Source: CAWAPS01 sp963783945 (GTDB taxonomy: Bacteria > Actinomycetota > Acidimicrobiia > Acidimicrobiales > Palsa-688). From it: a DNA stretch of 64,000 nucleotides. Positions 7,870 to 15,434 of the stretch are shown here, piece by piece. Numbering within the stretch: position 1 is the stretch's first letter; each line of letters begins with the position of its first letter. The stretch covers positions 62,001 to 126,000 of the forward strand of contig CAWAPS010000029.1 of NCBI GenBank assembly GCA_963783945.1, written 5' to 3'. A program made the translations under genes and the position numbers. Below the pieces are notes generated by a model. It was given only the letters and a program-made list of their open reading frames with translations, was not told where the DNA came from and made no database searches.

Positions 7870-10377
7870 CTACGGCTCTGTCGGGGTGCTGGCCTCGCCG
7901 GCGACCGGCGTGCCTACCCAAACCGCGACCCGGCCGTCGACGCTGCCGGCGATCACGGGGTCGCTGCCGGCAAAGGCCACGACCCCGGCGGCGGCGTCGA
8001 CCCCCGTCCACGCCGGCCCGGTCGGCCGGACCACCCGCCAGGTAATGCCACCATCGGTGGACGTCCATAGCCCGATCCCGCTCGGAGCCCCCACCCCGTC
8101 AGATCCGCCGAGCCCGCTGGCGGCGGCGAGCCCGGGCCCGCCGCCGAGCGGCTCGCCCGCGTCGAGCGATCCGCTGCTCACGACGGGGGCGCCCGCCACG
8201 GCAAGCCACGTCGACCCGTCAACCGCCAAACCGGTCAGCGGAGCCGGCGTCCCGGGTCCGAAGGCGCTCACAGTGCGCTCGCTCCACGATGAGCCCGTCG
8301 CCGAGGTCCACAGGACCGGAACCACCCCGGTGGGACCGGTCGCCTGGCCGTAGGCGACGAGACCCGAAGGGGTGCCGAGGCAACCGGCCATCTCTCCCGC
8401 CGCGCCGGCGGGGGCCGGCGGAGTCACCGTGGCCTTGCGCCAGACCACTCCGTTGGTGGAGGTCCAGGCCAACGGTCCGTAGCCACCCCCTGCGAGGTCT
8501 CCCGCCCCGACCGCAGCGAGAGACGGGACCGAGCGGGCGCTCCGACTGGAACACACGCCCTCGGGGAGCTCGAACGAGATACCCGGGGCGCGGTCCAGGG
8601 CCCCGCGAGGCGACCAGATCGAACTCGCCGCGCTGGTCCAAGCCACTGCCATTCCCAACGGGTTGGGGCTTGAAGTAGAAACCGTGGGGGTGGAACCTCC
8701 CTGGCCCACCGCGACCCACTCCGAGCCGAACTTGATCTCTGCGGTTGCGCCGGTAGGAAGCGCCGGCGGCACGAGAGAGGCCACGGTCGCGGCCGTCGAC
8801 GCGGGCGGCGCAGCCCAGTCCCGGCCGTCATCGGAGGTCAGCACCGAAAGCGTGGTGGAGGCCGCACCGATCGCCTGGGCCGGGCGGTACAACTCAACCG
8901 TCAGCTCCAATTGATCGCCGACCTTCGCCAGACTCTGGGGCCAGGCCATGGGTTGCACCGGGCCGAAGACACCGGGGTTGGCGGACGGCTGGGTCCAGCC
9001 ATTCGTCCCGTTGACCAGTACATGAGGTTGGCCCGGGTCACCATCGGCCACTACGGTCGCGCCCTCCATCGAAGCCACGAGGGTCGCCCGCCAGGCGGTG
9101 GACCGGGCCGAAGCCGCGGGCAGGGGCACTTCCGACCACACGACACCATCGGAGGAGTTCCACACCCGCTGAGCCGTGCTGCTCCCACCGACTGCCACCA
9201 ACTCGGTCGAGCCCGAAGTGGAGGTCCAGGCCGAGACGGCGCGGACCAGCGTCCCCGTCAACCCTTCCCCGGCTCGGGGACTCATCGGAAACGACGCCGA
9301 GGGCTGGCTCCAGCTCGCTCCGTTGGGGGAGATCCACGAGACAGGGGACCAGCCGGACCCCCCGTCCATCCCGCCGACGGCAACCAACCCGGTGCCGAGC
9401 GGGGCCAGGGCGGTTATGACCCGATCTCCCTCGCCGCCGAAGACCGCCTGGGCGCTGTCCACCCGGTGCCAGTTGATGCCGTCGCCCGACGTCCAGAGAG
9501 CGGCCTCTGTCGACCCGCCGGCCTGAGTCGAACCGGCGGCGTAGACGACGTCTCCCTCGGCCAGCAAGGCATTGATCCGAGGATCGACCGAAGCGGAAAC
9601 GATCTTCTCGGCGTTCGCGTCCTCGGTCCAGTGGGTGCCGTCGGTCGAGGACCAGAATGCGACCTTCCCGTTTGCCCCGCCGGCCGCGAACAGCCCGAGC
9701 GGGCCCGCCGTCACCAGGCCCATGGAGGCCACGCCCGGTATCGCCGGCACGGACACGGCCCGGAAGGACGATCCAGGGGCGGTCGAAATCCACACGGCCG
9801 CTCTCTGGCTCGCTCCGACGCCAACCGAGCCCACGACGACGGTGGTGTTGTGCCACTCGGCGGCGGCTGTGGCCTGGCTCGGTTCGGTCGGGCCGGTGAG
9901 GGGGGTCCGGGCCCAGCGGAGCCCGTTCGCCGAGCTCCAGAGAGTCGCCGTCGGCCCTCCGTCGGCTGCTATTGCGGTGCCCGCGATCCTCCAGGGCGTC
10001 GACAGCGTCGAGGGAGAAGGCGGAGAGTCTGGTGACGTGGGCACGATGGGCATGGGCGCCAGTACGGCGGAGATGGTCGTGGTGGAGCCGCCCCCGATGG
10101 CCAGGGCGGGATCGTCCGCCCTCTGCCAGGCATAAGCCTCGGCGGTCGTCGCCGCCCCCCGCGCGCTTTCGACCGGAGCGGTGGTGGCGGCGGTCGTGGC
10201 GGGAGACCTCGGTGGGGCGACGGAGGTGGAAGGTGAGGTGTCGCGGTGATCCGACGACGAGCAGGCGGAAGCGAGGACAACCGACAGGACGGCGCCGACC
10301 ACGGCCGCGCCTACTCGGCGACGTCGAAGCGGCGGTCCGCCAGGCAGCGGCCTGGATCCCAGCGGGCGTCGGATCAC
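7870..10377 (-). CDS. Secreted lipoprotein with Asp-box (BNR-like) beta-propeller repeats
   Basis: 835 residues. An Arg-rich N-terminus and hydrophobic stretch end in LSVVLASAC, so Cys39 is a plausible lipid anchor although the -3 residue is Ala, not Leu. A Ser/Thr/Pro linker follows (about 40-80). At least nine segments have the Asp-box form S-x-(D/N)-G-x-x-W, for example SSTDGTHW, TSGDGINW, SSDGVVW, TSTNGVVW and TSTDGGITW. Such repeats build sialidase/sortilin-type propellers. I see no sialidase Arg triad, so a binding or structural surface role is more likely than glycosidase activity. It lies 32 nt downstream of the Cys-containing gene on the same strand. Confidence 0.65.
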   Translation of the reverse strand: MIRRPLGSRPLPGGPPLRRRRVGAAVVGAVLSVVLASACSSSDHRDTSPSTSVAPPRSPATTAATTAPVESARGAATTAEAYAWQRADDPALAIGGGSTTTISAVLAPMPIVPTSPDSPPSPSTLSTPWRIAGTAIAADGGPTATLWSSANGLRWARTPLTGPTEPSQATAAAEWHNTTVVVGSVGVGASQRAAVWISTAPGSSFRAVSVPAIPGVASMGLVTAGPLGLFAAGGANGKVAFWSSTDGTHWTEDANAEKIVSASVDPRINALLAEGDVVYAAGSTQAGGSTEAALWTSGDGINWHRVDSAQAVFGGEGDRVITALAPLGTGLVAVGGMDGGSGWSPVSWISPNGASWSQPSASFPMSPRAGEGLTGTLVRAVSAWTSTSGSTELVAVGGSSTAQRVWNSSDGVVWSEVPLPAASARSTAWRATLVASMEGATVVADGDPGQPHVLVNGTNGWTQPSANPGVFGPVQPMAWPQSLAKVGDQLELTVELYRPAQAIGAASTTLSVLTSDDGRDWAAPPASTAATVASLVPPALPTGATAEIKFGSEWVAVGQGGSTPTVSTSSPNPLGMAVAWTSAASSIWSPRGALDRAPGISFELPEGVCSSRSARSVPSLAAVGAGDLAGGGYGPLAWTSTNGVVWRKATVTPPAPAGAAGEMAGCLGTPSGLVAYGQATGPTGVVPVLWTSATGSSWSERTVSAFGPGTPAPLTGLAVDGSTWLAVAGAPVVSSGSLDAGEPLGGGPGLAAASGLGGSDGVGAPSGIGLWTSTDGGITWRVVRPTGPAWTGVDAAAGVVAFAGSDPVIAGSVDGRVAVWVGTPVAGEASTPTEP

Positions 10378-10409
10378 TTCGGGTGCCTGCCGGCCGCCGG
10401 CGTTGCCGG

Positions 10410-10778
10410 TCAGCGGTTGCTCAAGCGGAACCCGCCGCCGTCGTCACGCCTTTTCCAGATCTGCCACCAGCGGCGGCCGTCTCTTTCCCGTTCTACCTCG
10501 GCGACGATGGACGGGCCGGCCGCGGTGACTATGGCGCTCGCTTCCGACAGGACGCCCGAGACCTCCTCGGCCGGCTCGTCAGGCTCGCTCTCCACCGGTG
10601 GACGCACGAGCGAACCTACGACGAACGATCCGTCGATGATGTCCCGTTGGTACTTGGCGCAGTCGGTAGGGCAGCGCCACGGTGCCTCGGGGGCCAGGTT
10701 GAGCACGCAGAAACGCGCCACCTCTCCGGTGTCATAGGTACGGCTCTGAAAGTGGCGGCAGTCCTCGCGCATCGTCAC
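10410..10778 (-). CDS. Small Cys-containing protein of unknown function
   Basis: 122 residues, not recognised. Four cysteines lie in the N-terminal third (C7, C24, C36, C40) in the context CRHFQSRTY, VARFC and WRCPTDCAKYQ, a spacing that could bind zinc or an Fe-S cluster. The middle is acidic (ESEPDEPAEEV) and the end is basic and aromatic (RRWWQIWKRR). GTG 10778 is 6 nt after CACCAT on the minus strand. It is upstream of, and probably co-transcribed with, the propeller lipoprotein, and diverges from the MarR gene. Confidence 0.55.
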   Translation of the reverse strand: MTMREDCRHFQSRTYDTGEVARFCVLNLAPEAPWRCPTDCAKYQRDIIDGSFVVGSLVRPPVESEPDEPAEEVSGVLSEASAIVTAAGPSIVAEVERERDGRRWWQIWKRRDDGGGFRLSNR

Positions 10779-10883
10779 GGACCCATGGTGTCACTACCGC
10801 CGGGCCCTGCGCATGGCAAGGCGATTTTCGCCACGCTGTGGGTTGGAGGTGGCGGCGTCCACAGAAAGGGCTCCCTCTTTCAG

Positions 10884-10895
10884 TACACTCCGCGC
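10884..10895 (+). promoter_or_regulatory. Leaderless promoter of the MarR gene
   Basis: TACACT (10884-10889) followed by 6 nt and ATG 10896; the predicted transcript starts at the A of the start codon. No Shine-Dalgarno sequence is present. Confidence 0.5.
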
Positions 10896-11327
10896 ATGTC
10901 CGTCGGTTCGCCGACCTCCTTGAGCAGCCAGTTGCGCCTTGTGGTGCTGCGGCTCTCCCGGCGCCTGCGTCAGGAGGCCGCGGGAGACGTCACCCCTTCG
11001 CAGCTGTCCGCCCTGTCGACCGTGGCCAAGTACGGGGAGTTGACACTCGGCGAGTTGGCTGCCATCGAGCGCATCGCCCCGCCATCGATGACGCGTATCG
11101 CCACCCGGCTGGAGGACAACGGATGGCTCGAGCGGCGACCGGACCCCTCGGATCGCCGAGTGGTGCGGGTGGCGGTCAACACCGCCGGCCGGGAGCTGCT
11201 CGAACTGACCCGCACCCGGCGTGACGCCTTCCTCGCGACCCGCCTTCAGGACTTCACCGACGCCGAGTTGGCCGCGCTCGAGCAGGCGATCCCGCTGCTC
11301 GAACGGCTGGCGTCAGAGGACACCTGA
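10896..11327 (+). CDS. MarR-family transcriptional regulator
   Basis: 143 residues. The winged-helix core is evident: LTLGELAAIERIAPPSMTRI (helix-turn-helix, about 51-70), LEDNGWLERRPDPSDRRVVRV (wing with the family DxRD-like loop) and a C-terminal dimerisation helix (DAELAALEQAIPLLERL). MarR proteins repress efflux, stress or aromatic-degradation genes, often including their own. Start ATG 10896 is chosen from the -10 box 6 nt upstream; the open frame extends far upstream but only across non-homologous sequence. The regulated gene is not evident; the divergent gene pair to the left is a candidate. Confidence 0.85.
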   Translation: MSVGSPTSLSSQLRLVVLRLSRRLRQEAAGDVTPSQLSALSTVAKYGELTLGELAAIERIAPPSMTRIATRLEDNGWLERRPDPSDRRVVRVAVNTAGRELLELTRTRRDAFLATRLQDFTDAELAALEQAIPLLERLASEDT

Positions 11328-11570
11328 ACAGGTTTCGGCCCGGCGCCTGGAAAATCCGGCGTCCGGTGAGGGAGAGCCTGGCCCGACGCCTCGACCTCGC
11401 CAAACTGCTCCGGCCGCGGAGGAACCAGCATCCAGCGGACAAGCCGCGGCCCGGCTGGACGTTTCCGAACGCCCGGGGCCGCCCGATCGACAGTATTCCG
11501 CCCATCGACAGTTTTAAGGAAGAGCGCCGCTCTCATCTGAAACGGAGATATTCAATGTGACAGATGTCTC

Positions 11571-11600
11571 TTGACGAGATAGTGAAAGTTGGCGCACAAT
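11571..11600 (+). promoter_or_regulatory. Consensus-like promoter in the intergenic region
   Basis: TTGACG (11571-11576), 18-nt spacer, CACAAT (11595-11600). This is the closest match to a housekeeping -35/-10 pair that I found in the window, and no ORF follows it directly. Confidence 0.5.
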
Positions 11601-11606
11601 GGAGTT

Positions 11607-11678
11607 GTTGCTCGGGGCGAATCCCCCCTCACCCCTGGAGCGTTGCGAAGGACCGGCACCCCCCCGCCGGTCCTTCGT
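11607..11678 (+). ncRNA. Candidate small RNA or attenuator ending in a strong hairpin
   Basis: A transcript starting about 7 nt after CACAAT would run through a C-rich stretch into the 12-bp hairpin at 11646-11677 and so be about 70 nt long. It does not show SRP RNA, tmRNA, 6S or RNase P hallmarks that I know. It could instead be a leader of the malic enzyme mRNA, whose own promoter is 240 nt further on. Confidence 0.25.
11646..11677 (+). terminator. GC-rich hairpin, probable terminator
   Basis: CGAAGGACCGGC (11646-11657) pairs perfectly with GCCGGTCCTTCG (11666-11677) around a C-rich 8-nt loop. No U-tract follows, as is common in high-GC actinobacteria. Confidence 0.55.
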
Positions 11679-11914
11679 CATGTCCGGGTTCCGGTCGGCG
11701 GGCCGGCACCCGGCACCGAGGGCAAACCGGGTTACGTTCGGGTCGAGGCGGTCCGGCTCTCCCCCTGGTAGCCCACGGCCAACCTCGCCCGAACGCCCCC
11801 TTCTCCGCCAGATGCTATGTGCCACGTGACACACCGGCAAGCCGGGAGATGATATGGGGCCGTCCCTTCGGTAGCTAGGAACGACCGGAGAGGTGGCGAG
11901 GCGGCCAGTATCGG

Positions 11915-11927
11915 TATTCTCCCGGTC
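11915..11927 (+). promoter_or_regulatory. Leaderless promoter of the malic enzyme gene
   Basis: TATTCT (11915-11920), 7 nt, then ATG 11928. Confidence 0.5.
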
Positions 11928-13325
11928 ATGGCCACACCGCTAGCTGCCTTCTCGCTGCGCCTCCGGGCGCGTATCCGCAATCAACCCGGAGTCCTCGGCG
12001 CGCTGGCTGTCGCCATCGGAGATGAGGGTGGGAGTCTGGTTGGGATCGAGATCGTGGGGACGGACGGAGCCACGATCACCCGAGACGTCGTCGTCTTCTG
12101 CGGATCCGAAGGCCATGCGGCCGCGGTGGAAGCGGCAGCGAGAGCGGTCGAGGGCATCGAGATAATCGAAGCCGAAGACCGGACCTTCGCCGTTCACGAG
12201 GCGGGAAAGCTCAGCGTGGACAGCAAGCGGCCGTTGCGCGACCGAGACGACCTCGCCATGGCCTACACGCCCGGCGTCGCCCGGGTCTGCCTGGCCATCG
12301 CCGAGGACCCAGCTCTGGTCCACCGGTACACCATGAAGGCGAACACGGTGGCGGTCGTCACCGACGGCACGGCGGTGCTGGGCCTCGGAGACATCGGGCC
12401 CGAAGCGGCGATGCCGGTGATGGAGGGGAAGGCCGTCCTGTTCAAGACCTTCGCCGGGGTGAACGCGGTGCCTGTCTGCCTCAAGGTCGGCTCGCCGGCT
12501 GAGCTGGTGGAGACGGTGCAGCGGATGGAGCCCATGTTCGGCGGGATCAACCTCGAGGACATCGCCGCTCCCCACTGCTTCGACGTGGAGCAGAGGCTGG
12601 CGGACACATTGTCCATACCCGTCTTCCACGATGACCAGCACGGGACGGCGGTCGTGGTGCTGGCCGCCCTCCGTAACGCGTGCAAGCTGGTGGGCAAGGA
12701 CCTCTCCGGCCTCAGGGTGGTGTTGTCCGGGGCCGGTGCGGCGGGCGTGGCGATCACCAAGATCCTGAAGACGGCCGGCGTCCAGGACATCGTGGCCGCC
12801 GACCGCAAGGGCGCCATCGACAAGCGGCGGGAGGCTCTCGACCCGTCGAAACAGTGGCTGGCCGACCATGCCAATCCGGCCAACCGTTCGGGGTCGCTTC
12901 AAGACATTCTCAGTGGGGCCGACGTCTTCATCGGGGTCAGCGGCCCGGGTCTACTCAATCGGGCGGATCTGGAAACCATGGCCGACGGCAGCATCGTGTT
13001 CGCCCTGGCCAACCCGGTTCCCGAAGTGCTGCCGGAGGAGGCGGAGGGGATCGTGGCCGTCATGGCCACCGGCCGGAGCGACTATCCGAACCAGATCAAC
13101 AATGTTCTGTGCTTTCCCGGCATCTTCCGGGGGGCCCTCGATGCCGGCGCCACCAGGATCACGGAGAACATGAAGCTGGCCGCGGCCGATGCCATAGCGG
13201 CCGCGGTGCCGGCAGATCAGCTGACGGCGGACGAGATCGTGCCTAGCGTGTTCGCCCCGGGTGTAGGCCTGGAGGTGGCCGGGGCGGTGGCCGCGGCGGC
13301 CCGGGCCGATGGGGTCACTCGTTGA
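11928..13325 (+). CDS. NAD(P)-dependent malic enzyme with N-terminal ACT domain
   Basis: 465 residues. Residues 1-80 form an ACT-type regulatory domain (RIRNQPGVLGALAVAIGDEGG). The malic enzyme body follows: LAMAYTPGVARVCLAI, the catalytic Lys region VMEGKAVLFKTFAGVNAVP, metal ligands in GGINLEDIAAPHCF and FHDDQHGTA, and the nucleotide fold VVLSGAGAAGVAITKIL near 262. It converts malate to pyruvate and CO2; the ACT domain suggests feedback by a small ligand such as an amino acid. The last 11 nt overlap the convergent hpnB gene. Confidence 0.9.
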   Translation: MATPLAAFSLRLRARIRNQPGVLGALAVAIGDEGGSLVGIEIVGTDGATITRDVVVFCGSEGHAAAVEAAARAVEGIEIIEAEDRTFAVHEAGKLSVDSKRPLRDRDDLAMAYTPGVARVCLAIAEDPALVHRYTMKANTVAVVTDGTAVLGLGDIGPEAAMPVMEGKAVLFKTFAGVNAVPVCLKVGSPAELVETVQRMEPMFGGINLEDIAAPHCFDVEQRLADTLSIPVFHDDQHGTAVVVLAALRNACKLVGKDLSGLRVVLSGAGAAGVAITKILKTAGVQDIVAADRKGAIDKRREALDPSKQWLADHANPANRSGSLQDILSGADVFIGVSGPGLLNRADLETMADGSIVFALANPVPEVLPEEAEGIVAVMATGRSDYPNQINNVLCFPGIFRGALDAGATRITENMKLAAADAIAAAVPADQLTADEIVPSVFAPGVGLEVAGAVAAAARADGVTR

Positions 13326-14577
13326 CGTCGAGGTTGGCTGTGACGGGACCGATGGGTTCGGTAGGCCCGACGGCTTCGGTCGACCCGGCGAGGCCGGCCG
13401 GTCTGTCTGGTCCGGGGGCGTAGGTTCGGCCCTTCCATCCCGCTCCCGTCCCGCGCCTGTGGCGCCGAGCCGAGTCCACGGTCATGGCGCCATAGAGGGC
13501 TGCCGCCAGCGGGAGGGTGGCGGCCCAAGCCGGGTGGAGGCGGTAGTAGCGCACCATGGGCAGATAACTCGAGGTCATGAGCAGCCACCCCGCGATGCCC
13601 GCGGCGAGCAGGTCACTATTTCCGGTCGCGGCGCCGGCCGCCACCACCATGAAAGCTCCCAGGTACAGGACCAGGAGACCGGCTACGGTGCCGGCGAGCG
13701 CTAGCGGCGAGTAACGCAATTGGGTGTAGGCGCTGCGGGCGACCATGTCCCAGAGGTCCGATAACCGGGGGTAGGGGCGGATGCTCGCCACGTCGTCGGC
13801 GAGGCCGAGCCACAGCGACCCACCGGAGCGTTTGACCGCCCGGGCGAGCGCGACGTCGTCGATGATGGCGCCGGCGATCGCCCGCACCCCACCGGCCGCG
13901 AGTAGTGCCTGCCGGCGAACAAGAACACATCCACCGGCTGCCGCGGCCGGGCGCGATCCCGGTCTGGAGACCAGGCGGAATGGATAGAGCTGAGCGAAGA
14001 AGTACACGAACGCCGGGACGATCAACTTCTCCCATCGGGTGGCGACGCGGAGACGGGCCATCAGCGAGACCAGGTCGTACCGTCCGGCTTCAGCGGCCGC
14101 TACCAGCCGGGTGAGCGAGTCGGGGGGGTGATCGATGTCGGCGTCGGTGAAGAGGATGTGGTCCGGACCGGGCGGGGTCGGGCAGGCCGCTTCGAATCCC
14201 TGATGCAAGGCCCACGTCTTGCCCACCCAGCCGGGTGGGCGCTCCCGTCCCCTGACCACGCGGAGAGGGAGCGCGGCTGGGTGGCCGGCGGATGCCTGGA
14301 TGGCCACCTCGGCCGTCCCGTCGGTGCTGCAATCGTCGACCAGCACGACCTCAGCGGTTCCCGGGTAGTTCTGGGCGAGCAGACGGGGCAGGGTCTGCCG
14401 GAGCACCTCCTCCTCGTTCCGGGCCGGCACCACGACGGTGACGGCTGGCCACCCGGAGGGTGGGGGAGCAGGACTGAGGCGGATGCCGGTCAGCCAGTAT
14501 CCGCCCCGCCCGGCCAGCAGGTAGAGCCACAGGGCGGCGGGGATCCAGGCAGCTGCTTCCCACCAGACCGATGCCAT
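13315..14577 (-). CDS. hpnB: Hopene-associated glycosyltransferase HpnB (GT2 family)
   Basis: 420 residues. A membrane helix (about 5-30) precedes a GT2 domain: VVVPARNEEEVLRQTLPRLL, VVLVDDCSTDGTAEV, PPGWVGKTWALHQGFE, LFTDADIDHPPDSL. HpnB-specific blocks follow: VPAFVYFFAQLYPF, AAGGCVLVRR, IIDDVALARAVK, WLGLADDVASIRPYP and MVARSAYTQLRYSPLAL, then C-terminal membrane helices. HpnB is named for its occurrence in hopanoid clusters and probably glycosylates hopanoid or polyprenoid lipids at the membrane. No squalene-hopene cyclase is in the window. The gene diverges from imuA'; a TACATT box lies 9 nt before its ATG. Confidence 0.82.
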   Translation of the reverse strand: MASVWWEAAAWIPAALWLYLLAGRGGYWLTGIRLSPAPPPSGWPAVTVVVPARNEEEVLRQTLPRLLAQNYPGTAEVVLVDDCSTDGTAEVAIQASAGHPAALPLRVVRGRERPPGWVGKTWALHQGFEAACPTPPGPDHILFTDADIDHPPDSLTRLVAAAEAGRYDLVSLMARLRVATRWEKLIVPAFVYFFAQLYPFRLVSRPGSRPAAAAGGCVLVRRQALLAAGGVRAIAGAIIDDVALARAVKRSGGSLWLGLADDVASIRPYPRLSDLWDMVARSAYTQLRYSPLALAGTVAGLLVLYLGAFMVVAAGAATGNSDLLAAGIAGWLLMTSSYLPMVRYYRLHPAWAATLPLAAALYGAMTVDSARRHRRGTGAGWKGRTYAPGPDRPAGLAGSTEAVGPTEPIGPVTANLDVNE

Positions 14578-14586
14578 TGGCCGACA

Positions 14587-14592
14587 AATGTA
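14587..14592 (-). promoter_or_regulatory. -10 box of hpnB
   Basis: TACATT on the minus strand, 9 nt before ATG 14577. It lies 35 nt from the imuA' LexA box, so SOS induction could also affect hpnB. Confidence 0.35.
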
Positions 14593-14627
14593 CGCGTGAC
14601 CGGCGCGTTGGGCGGGCTTGTCAGTAC

Positions 14628-14639
14628 GAACGTATGTTC
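14628..14639. promoter_or_regulatory. LexA (SOS) box upstream of imuA'
   Basis: GAAC GTAT GTTC, a match to the actinobacterial/Bacillus LexA operator GAAC-N4-GTTC, extended to CGAACGTATGTTCG. It ends 2 nt before the -10 box of imuA', so bound LexA would block RNA polymerase. Confidence 0.88.
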
Positions 14640-14641
14640 GC

Positions 14642-14654
14642 TAGGTTGAGGTGG
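14642..14654 (+). promoter_or_regulatory. Leaderless promoter of imuA'
   Basis: TAGGTT (14642-14647), 7 nt, then ATG 14655. The LexA box immediately upstream fixes this as the regulated promoter and decides the start codon. Confidence 0.65.
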
Positions 14655-15425
14655 ATGAATACTTCGGTGGCCTCCTTGTCGGGCGCCTCCTTACCGATGG
14701 TGGCGGCCCGGGGCCGGCCTGTCGCCATGGCCGAAACGCGGTTGGTGGAGGTGCCGGGCGCGATGGCCGGTCTTTTTCCCGAGGGAGGGATACGGAGGGG
14801 GAGCACGGTGGTTGTCGATCCCGCTTCAGGGGGACTTTCCCTGGCCCTTTCCCTGGCGGCCAGGGTGACAAAGGCCGGCTCCTGGGTCGCCGTGGTGGGG
14901 CTGCCCTCTCTGGGCTTGGCGGCCGCGGCGGAGCTGGGGGTTCGCCTGGACCACCTGGCCCTGGTGCATCATCCGGGTGAGCAGTGGCCTGCGGTCGTGG
15001 CGTCGTTGCTCGACGGGGTGGATCTGCTGCTCCTGCGCACACCGACCCGGGCCCGCACGGCCGATGCCCGCCGGCTGGCGTCCAGGGTCCGGGAACGGGG
15101 GACGGTGATGATGGTGCTGGACCGGAGTGGGTCCGGGAGAGCGGAGCGCTGGCCGGAGTCCCCCGATCTCAGGTTGACGGTTGTCCAGTCGGCTTGGGGC
15201 GGCCTGGGCGTCGGTCACGGCCATCTCGAGGCCCGCAAGGTGGAGGTGATGCTGACCGGTCGGCGGGCCGCAGCCCGGGAGAGGCGCCTGGCTCTCTGTT
15301 TGCCCGGTCCCGGGGGCGAGCTGGTGGCCGTATCGGACGCGGGGTGGAAAGACGAGTGGAACGCGGAGTGGAGCGGGCAGGAGCCTGTTCCCCAGGCGGG
15401 GCAAGCCGCCGAGCTGGTGGGGTGA
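14655..15425 (+). CDS. imuA': ImuA'-type SOS mutagenesis protein (RecA-fold)
   Basis: 256 residues from the ATG that follows the LexA-controlled -10 box. It has a RecA-like core without an intact Walker A: LFPEGGIRRGSTVVVDPASG, LALSLAARVTKAGSWVAVVGLP, LDHLALVHHP and LLLLRTPTRARTADARRLASR. This matches the actinobacterial ImuA' proteins encoded beside imuB. In mycobacteria ImuA' is needed with ImuB and DnaE2 for error-prone repair synthesis and DNA-damage mutagenesis. ImuB follows after 9 nt. The longer upstream frame (from 14571) would read through the operator and is rejected. Confidence 0.82.
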   Translation: MNTSVASLSGASLPMVAARGRPVAMAETRLVEVPGAMAGLFPEGGIRRGSTVVVDPASGGLSLALSLAARVTKAGSWVAVVGLPSLGLAAAAELGVRLDHLALVHHPGEQWPAVVASLLDGVDLLLLRTPTRARTADARRLASRVRERGTVMMVLDRSGSGRAERWPESPDLRLTVVQSAWGGLGVGHGHLEARKVEVMLTGRRAAARERRLALCLPGPGGELVAVSDAGWKDEWNAEWSGQEPVPQAGQAAELVG

Positions 15426-15434
15426 GGGCGGTCG

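Larger units (their letters stand above)
11328..11914. other. Intergenic region of about 590 nt between the MarR gene and the malic enzyme
   Basis: No supported coding sequence. It is AT-richer at about 11500-11600, where it holds a sigma-A-like promoter followed 46 nt later by a strong hairpin (listed separately). The rest, 11680-11914, shows no feature I can name. Confidence 0.6.

Noticed and set aside
9972..10895. Long N-terminal extension of the MarR frame
   Set aside because: It is antisense to the lipoprotein gene and Arg/Pro-rich; the MarR fold begins at ATG 10896, 6 nt after TACACT.
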